26,513 bases of DNA, from the IMG/VR virus record IMGVR_UViG_3300013104_000733, positions 1 to 26,513 of that record. One strand, 5' to 3'. Under the pieces are notes generated by a model, which saw nothing but the letters and a program-made list of their open reading frames with translations, ran no database searches and was not told the origin of the DNA. This DNA comes from a virus. Shown here in pieces: positions 22,565 to 26,513 of this stretch. The translations under genes were made by a program, and so were the position numbers. The stretch's first letter is position 1. Each line of letters opens with the position of its first letter.

Positions 22565-24628
22565 TCAGGGCGAAAAAGAAATCCTCACCGTTGGCTGGGC
22601 TGCAGGAAAAGCATCGCCTCTGTCGTCGCCTGAAACAGGGCCAGGAATGCGTAAAGGCGAAGCCCGGCAGATAAACCTGGAAGCCCTTTCGCCTTGGTGA
22701 CCTCTGCGCCACGGATCTGTGCGCAGATCGTCAGATACCTCACTTCCGGCATAAAAACGGCTTACGGGGTCCGTACAGTTATTAACAGAACTCCAAGACA
22801 ACGAAGCGGACTGGCTTTTTTCGTCGCCCGCATCTTCAGCACGTTTGGGCACCAGCTTCCATAGCTTTAACCGCGTCAGGACTGGCGTATCAGCACCAAC
22901 AGCAGTGGCATAAACGCCCTTAATTGACTGGATTTCCTCACCAAACGCATTACAGCTTTCGGCGGGCTGGTACCAGGTGCGCACCGCAAGCGCGTCGCGT
23001 TTAACGAACGGGCCGCCCTGGGCATTGATGTAGTCGGCCCATTGACCGGCATCGGCCGCATCGTGCACCGCGGCGAATTCCACGCTCAGGCCATGCGCGG
23101 TTTCGGTGTCCGCCATGCGGCGAAGTTCGCGATAAACTGTTACGGGCGCGCCTCCAATAAACTGAAACTGGCGGATGTGCCAGCGTGCTGCCCATGCCGA
23201 CACCGCCATCGCCGTCTCCCTTAGCGGTTTACCGCTCTCGTTATCCCGCTCGCCCTCGAGCGCATAGCCGTCAATGTTTTTAGAAACATATTTGGCAACA
23301 TAGCCGGTCGCGCTGCCTTTCGCCGGATCGATCGCTTCGACGTGAAAACGGGCTTTACGTGCATTTGCGCTGTTCAGTTCCTCACTGTCCTGCTGGCAGG
23401 CGTAATGGCGCAGGATCTCGTCTACGCGGTTAACGTCTTCAGGGCGCATAAACATCAGCAGATGCCAGTGGGGCGTGCCATCATGATGCGGCTCCGCAAC
23501 CCGTAAACCAAAAATGCTGATCTTTTCACGATGCAGTTTGGCCCGCACTTTTTGCCAGAGTGAGCAGAGATAGCGCTGTGTTTCGGCCGGGCTGGCCCCC
23601 GTCCATTTAGCGTTACGGTGACCACTCTGCAAGGTCGCGTGATAGCGTGACGGCGCGGTTAACGTGTAGAAGCAGGCCCGAAAGCCCATATCCTGACAGA
23701 TGGTTTCGAAGCCACGAATACGCGTCATCAGTTCAGCACGACGAATAGCCGGATTGGCTACGCTGCCGTCGTATTTTTCAATCAGGCTGATGCGGTTGCC
23801 CTCTTCATCCTCCAGATCCATTCCCTGAAGGAAATCACGGGTACGTCGGCGTTGCTCACGCCATTCCGCTACGGCCATAAGGCTGGCATAAGGGGAATGC
23901 GTTTTATTAACGTTTGCCAGGGCGATATGCAGATGTTCACGCCAGAAGGCACTGATACGACGCAGCTGGCCTTTCCACCATTTTTCCGCCTGCATACGCA
24001 GAATGGCTGAGGTCACCGCTTCAGGGCAGAATACGCGGGCGCTGACGGTTTCCCATAAAGGCGGCGTCTGACCCAGCTCACGGGTGATCACCGCCGCGGT
24101 CATATACAGTCTGTGGGTATAACGGTAGTCCGTATCGGTTTGGGCGTGAGTGTGCAGTTGCACCAGCTCCGCGTGAATGAAATGCGCGATATCCCCTGCC
24201 AGCACATCAGTGTCGGCACGGGACATATCCGCAAGGCGGTTAAAGCGTTTCATCAGTTCCCACAGCGTGCCGGCGGCTCTGGCTGCCCCCTGCGGGCAGG
24301 ACATGCTGCGGGTCAGCTGTGCGACAACGCCCGTGCGCATATCATGCAGTTGATAACGTCGGTTAACAGCGTCAACACGTGGCAATGTGCGCTCAACAAA
24401 GGTTTTTGCTAAGTAGGCATTGGCCCGGGCTGTTCCCTGCTGCTGCTCCAGACTGGCAAGACGACGCTTCACGTCCATCTGGACAATGCTGGGCTGGGCA
24501 CGAAGAATTTTCTGTCCGTGCAACCACGCCGCAATCTGTCGATGACGGTGCTGCTGCTGGTCATGGGTCAGATACGGGCTGGCTATCGCCAGCCGCGGGG
24601 CATTCCACGGGTAAGCGAACGACATCAT
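22565..24628 (-). CDS. A: P2-type rolling-circle replication endonuclease A
   Basis: HUH-superfamily nickase that starts rolling-circle replication. In 687 residues the metal-binding HUH motif is at about 381-389 (HHDGTPHWH, before LLMFMRP). Two catalytic tyrosines, Y443 and Y447, lie in TGYVAKYVSKN, the double-tyrosine arrangement of P2 A (Y450/Y454). The P2 protein is 761 residues. After SSVNNCT (613-619), which is encoded by the origin-like motif, the sequence becomes Arg/Ser/Pro-rich and unlike the family, so the end may be frameshifted; a neighbouring frame reads TKAKGLPGLSAGLRLYAF. ATG at 24628 overlaps the TraR-like stop. Retention of a replication gene in a headless element is notable. 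Confidence 0.93.
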   Translation of the reverse strand: MMSFAYPWNAPRLAIASPYLTHDQQQHRHRQIAAWLHGQKILRAQPSIVQMDVKRRLASLEQQQGTARANAYLAKTFVERTLPRVDAVNRRYQLHDMRTGVVAQLTRSMSCPQGAARAAGTLWELMKRFNRLADMSRADTDVLAGDIAHFIHAELVQLHTHAQTDTDYRYTHRLYMTAAVITRELGQTPPLWETVSARVFCPEAVTSAILRMQAEKWWKGQLRRISAFWREHLHIALANVNKTHSPYASLMAVAEWREQRRRTRDFLQGMDLEDEEGNRISLIEKYDGSVANPAIRRAELMTRIRGFETICQDMGFRACFYTLTAPSRYHATLQSGHRNAKWTGASPAETQRYLCSLWQKVRAKLHREKISIFGLRVAEPHHDGTPHWHLLMFMRPEDVNRVDEILRHYACQQDSEELNSANARKARFHVEAIDPAKGSATGYVAKYVSKNIDGYALEGERDNESGKPLRETAMAVSAWAARWHIRQFQFIGGAPVTVYRELRRMADTETAHGLSVEFAAVHDAADAGQWADYINAQGGPFVKRDALAVRTWYQPAESCNAFGEEIQSIKGVYATAVGADTPVLTRLKLWKLVPKRAEDAGDEKSQSASLSWSSVNNCTDPVSRFYAGSEVSDDLRTDPWRRGHQGERASRFICRASPLRIPGPVSGDDRGDAFPAAQPTVRISFSP
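22771..22794 (+). repeat. Origin-like motif inside gene A, duplicated at 6857
   Basis: On the coding strand this reads GGAGTTCTGTTAATAACTG, then TACGG. From memory it resembles the P2 replication origin, which also lies within gene A and has GGAGTCCTGTCAATAAC around the nick. The exact 24-base sequence recurs in the same orientation at 6857-6880. The identity to the P2 nick site is recalled and needs checking. Confidence 0.65.
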
Positions 24629-24852
24629 CGCGTATTCCCGTAGTGAAGACGTGCTCTCAGCTCGCTCAACTCCTGACAGGAGAGGCAGCGGGTCACGCCC
24701 TGCAGCGCACGACGGCGCGCTTCAGGAATCGGTGCGTCGCACTCTTCACAGAGCGAGGCGCCGATCGCCACAGGACGTTGCGTAACCTGCGCGATATTTT
24801 GCGCCAGGATTTCCTCGCTGCGCTGCTGCGCAATATCGATTGCATCTGCCAT
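24625..24852 (-). CDS. TraR/DksA-type zinc-finger protein
   Basis: 75 residues: a helical N-terminus (IDIAQQRSEEILAQNIAQV) followed by the four-cysteine finger CEECDAPIPEARR ... CLSCQEL (Cys-X2-Cys-X17-Cys-X2-Cys), as in phage TraR-like proteins (P2 orf82 position). Full TraR acts in the RNA polymerase secondary channel without ppGpp; this one may modulate host transcription during induction. It overlaps A by four bases (ATGA) and is adjacent to the gene upstream. Confidence 0.9.
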   Translation of the reverse strand: MADAIDIAQQRSEEILAQNIAQVTQRPVAIGASLCEECDAPIPEARRRALQGVTRCLSCQELSELRARLHYGNTR

Positions 24853-25070
24853 TAGCGCATCTCACCTGATTCGTTTTCATAACGCTCAGCTTCAGATCGC
24901 AACAGCTCTGCTGCTTCGATGCCGTTTAGCGTCTGCCGCGTAATGTGCGCTGCCATCGCACTCAGCCGCTTCGCCACGGCCAGCGCGCAGGCTTTACGCT
25001 CATTATCGAGCAGTTTATTGAGGGTAAAGGCCATGGCGTCGTTCATTGGATGTGTCTCTTTATTCATCAT
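24852..25070 (-). CDS. Small early protein, DUF2732-like
   Basis: 72 residues, helical (MAFTLNKLLDNERKACALAV, then IEAAELLRSEAERYENESG). It resembles the DUF2732 proteins found next to the TraR-like gene in P2 relatives. The start ATG at 25070 follows GGAGAG; ATG codons at 25067 and 25097 are alternatives. Function unknown. The ATG of the TraR-like gene shares a base with its stop, indicating one operon. Confidence 0.7.
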   Translation of the reverse strand: MMNKETHPMNDAMAFTLNKLLDNERKACALAVAKRLSAMAAHITRQTLNGIEAAELLRSEAERYENESGEMR

Positions 25071-25136
25071 TTCTCTCCAGATTTTGGGCAAAGGCATGCC
25101 CGACGGGTTTACGTCATCACGTCAGGGGTGATTTAT

Positions 25137-25505
25137 TTATTCAGGCAGAAAGCAGTCACCCGTTGAGAACTGACGCGGCAACATGTTTCCCCAGCGGGCC
25201 AGCTTATTCATTGCTAAAATGATGTGCTCACGGCGCGCCTGGTCAAAAAACTGGAAAGGCTTGCCAATGTCTTCCAGCCTGAACATGCCCGGGCAGTCGC
25301 GGTTAGCCAGGGTTAATACGCAAAATTTAAAGTCATCATTTTGACGATTAAAATAGCGAAGCGATGGGTTTCGGTTGTGATCGCGCAGCAAGCGCCAGTG
25401 TTGTCGAAACGCATCAAACGTCATTTTTTCGCTGTGGCAGTCTTGCTCTGCGGTGAAACGTGGCCCGGCAGATGACTGACTGATGACCTGGACGGTGCGG
25501 TTCAT
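25137..25505 (-). CDS. Early protein, probably P2/186 replication protein B-like
   Basis: 122 residues beginning at ATG 25505 behind GGAGGAG. The core MTFDAFRQHWRLLRDHNRNPSLRYF and the segment FRLEDIGKPFQFFDQARREHII..NKLARW recall the phage B proteins that help load the host DnaB helicase for lagging-strand synthesis. The identification is from memory of the family and less sure than for gene A. It would be the first gene of the early leftward operon, since nothing recognisable lies between it and cI. Confidence 0.5.
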   Translation of the reverse strand: MNRTVQVISQSSAGPRFTAEQDCHSEKMTFDAFRQHWRLLRDHNRNPSLRYFNRQNDDFKFCVLTLANRDCPGMFRLEDIGKPFQFFDQARREHIILAMNKLARWGNMLPRQFSTGDCFLPE

Positions 25506-25900
25506 AGGCTCCTCCGAAAACGTTGCAGCGGGTTTTGACGAATCAATACCCTCATCGTTATTACAGTGACGTTTTACTGGCGGCGGATTCGCGCCTGTCT
25601 CATCCATAACGCTCGTTAAGCATTAAGCGAAACGGCAGGTGCGCAGACGGTTTCCCCCCAGATTGCCCCGGGCAGGGCGCGTTGCTGCGCCAGCCGCGGC
25701 CTGAGAGCGCTTTCGACCCTGAAAGCGCGCTTTTACGCGCCTCTCCACGTGCGCTGACTGCATTAGCCCTGCATCTCATTGCGACAATAAGGTTCTGGCT
25801 TGATGATTGTAAAAATGAGCCTCATCAGGCAAAATCTTGAGTTATCAGATAAAGCCGCACCCTGTTGCATCATTCAAAGGCTAACTTAAACTGGAGGATA
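25506..25900. other. Early control region lacking cox/apl, cII and fil
   Basis: About 395 bases with no recognisable gene on either strand. In 186 and P2 this place holds apl or cox, cII and fil. A 24-codon frame on the plus strand (ATG 25815, MSLIRQNLELSDKAAPCCII...) has no ribosome-binding site. The early leftward promoter must lie here or in the dyad region to the right; a GC-rich inverted stretch around 25707-25740 (GAAAGCGCGCTTTTACGCGC) could form a hairpin in its leader. Confidence 0.55.
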
Positions 25901-25917
25901 CTTAGACTAAATCTAAG
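25901..25917. promoter_or_regulatory. Probable cI operator
   Basis: CTTAGA-CTAAA-TCTAAG is a perfect 6+6 inverted repeat immediately before the cI start. Its inner 15 bases (25902-25916) differ at one central position from the dyad upstream of ogr at 7278-7292. Its position fits autoregulation and control of the divergent early promoter. Confidence 0.75.
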
Positions 25918-25928
25918 TGTCAATAAAA

Positions 25929-26513
25929 ATGAGCGTTTATACTAATTTCAAATTTCCGAACTCGAGCGCAGAAGCTCTGGATCGCGTTGTCGATGCCTAC
26001 GGCTTTACCATGAAAATGCAGCTTGCAGATCACCTTGGAATTGCAGCAAGTAGCCTGTCTGCACGCTATAAACGTGATGTTTTTCCTTCAGATATCGTTT
26101 TACAGTGCGTGATGGAAACGGGCGCAGACCTGCAATGGTTGATCACAGGCAAAGGCTCAAAATTCTCTGAAAGCAAACCCGACACGCCCACACTGATTAG
26201 AAAAAAGCTAATCAGCGGCAAAATCGAGGAAGCGGGTTATGTGATGCTGGATAAAGCGTTATACGCGCCATTGAAACAGGAACCGCGCAGTGCTTTCTTA
26301 CTGTTGGCGGAAACCACCCAGTACATCATCGATACCGATTTTGAAGATATGCATGACGGCGTCTGGTTGGTCGAAATTGAAGGAACCGCCAGCGTCAGGA
26401 CGCTAACGCGCATTCCGGTCAGGAAGGTGCACGTCAGCGGCATCGGCGTAGCGTTTGATTGCGGGATTGATGATATCAGGCTGATTGGCCGCGTGGTTCT
26501 GACGATTCAATAA
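25929..26513 (+). CDS. cI: 186-type CI repressor
   Basis: Maintains the silent state by binding operators as large oligomers. From ATG 25929 the protein has 194 residues (186 CI 192). The N-terminal helix-turn-helix is EALDRVVDAYGFTMKMQLAD, followed by HLGIAASSLSARYKRDVFP (186: ...YGFSQKIQLANHFDIASSSLSNRY). It continues TGADLQWLITGKG. The C-terminal oligomerisation domain includes DGVWLVEIEGTASVRTLTR and FDCGIDDIRLIGRVV (186: FECGIDDIKTLGRVV). A GTG at 25917 lies in the operator and is less likely. There is no Shine-Dalgarno close to the ATG, so translation may be weak or leaderless. It is not LexA-like and has no Ser-Lys autocleavage motif that I can see, so an antirepressor is needed for induction. 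Confidence 0.93.
   Translation: MSVYTNFKFPNSSAEALDRVVDAYGFTMKMQLADHLGIAASSLSARYKRDVFPSDIVLQCVMETGADLQWLITGKGSKFSESKPDTPTLIRKKLISGKIEEAGYVMLDKALYAPLKQEPRSAFLLLAETTQYIIDTDFEDMHDGVWLVEIEGTASVRTLTRIPVRKVHVSGIGVAFDCGIDDIRLIGRVVLTIQ

Noticed and set aside
1-26513. CRISPR arrays and insertion sequences
   Set aside because: No regularly spaced repeats and no transposase were seen; the only recombinases are the integrase remnant and the fibre invertase.

Overview
The window comes from an enterobacterium (order Enterobacterales). The left edge carries the conserved housekeeping block rpoD - mug - tRNA-Ile2(CAU, ileX), in the order known from E. coli. The RpoD and Mug proteins are clearly enterobacterial but diverged from E. 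coli. Erwinia/Pantoea-type bacteria are my guess, not something the sequence proves.

Layout. (1) 1-2869: rpoD, mug, ileX and their terminators. (2) 2911-5280: a small decayed integrative element next to ileX. It holds a P2-type integrase that has lost its N-terminus, has an internal deletion and carries an amber codon; an AT-rich cargo gene for a ComEC-like metallo-beta-lactamase-fold hydrolase; and a diverged copy of the ileX anticodon region that looks like the far attachment site. (3) 5281-6960: accessory DNA with an interrupted two-helix membrane protein, a ribbon-helix-helix protein, a hypothetical gene and several inverted repeats. (4) 6965-26513: a P2/186-like prophage in reverse orientation, running ogr-D-U-T-E/E'-FII-FI-invertase-[invertible fibre segment]-H-I-J-W-V-R-lysC-lysB-endolysin-holin-X, then an SOS-controlled small gene, replication gene A, small early genes, and a 186-type cI repressor whose stop codon is the last codon of the window.

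The key point is what is missing. All six P2 head and packaging genes (Q, P, O, N, M, L) are absent between X and the SOS gene. Gene S, any recognisable cos site and cox/apl/cII are also absent. The tail, baseplate, lysis and regulatory genes all read as intact. This is the architecture of a contractile phage-tail bacteriocin (R-type tailocin) derived from a P2/186-like phage, not of a phage that could package DNA.

How it may work (inference): DNA damage would release LexA from the box at 22348-22367 and induce the small gene in the position of 186 tum. cI repression would end. A dyad TTAGACT(A/T)AATCTAA sits both at the cI start and just upstream of ogr, so the repressor could hold the early region and the late activator together. 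Ogr would then switch on the tail and lysis operons. A serine invertase and two inverted crossover sites can exchange the fibre C-terminus and its small partner gene, changing target range. Gene A is kept and contains an origin-like motif; an exact 24-bp copy of it in the same orientation lies just beyond the ogr terminator. The two copies therefore bracket the whole tail and lysis block, which raises the testable idea of rolling-circle amplification or excision of that block.
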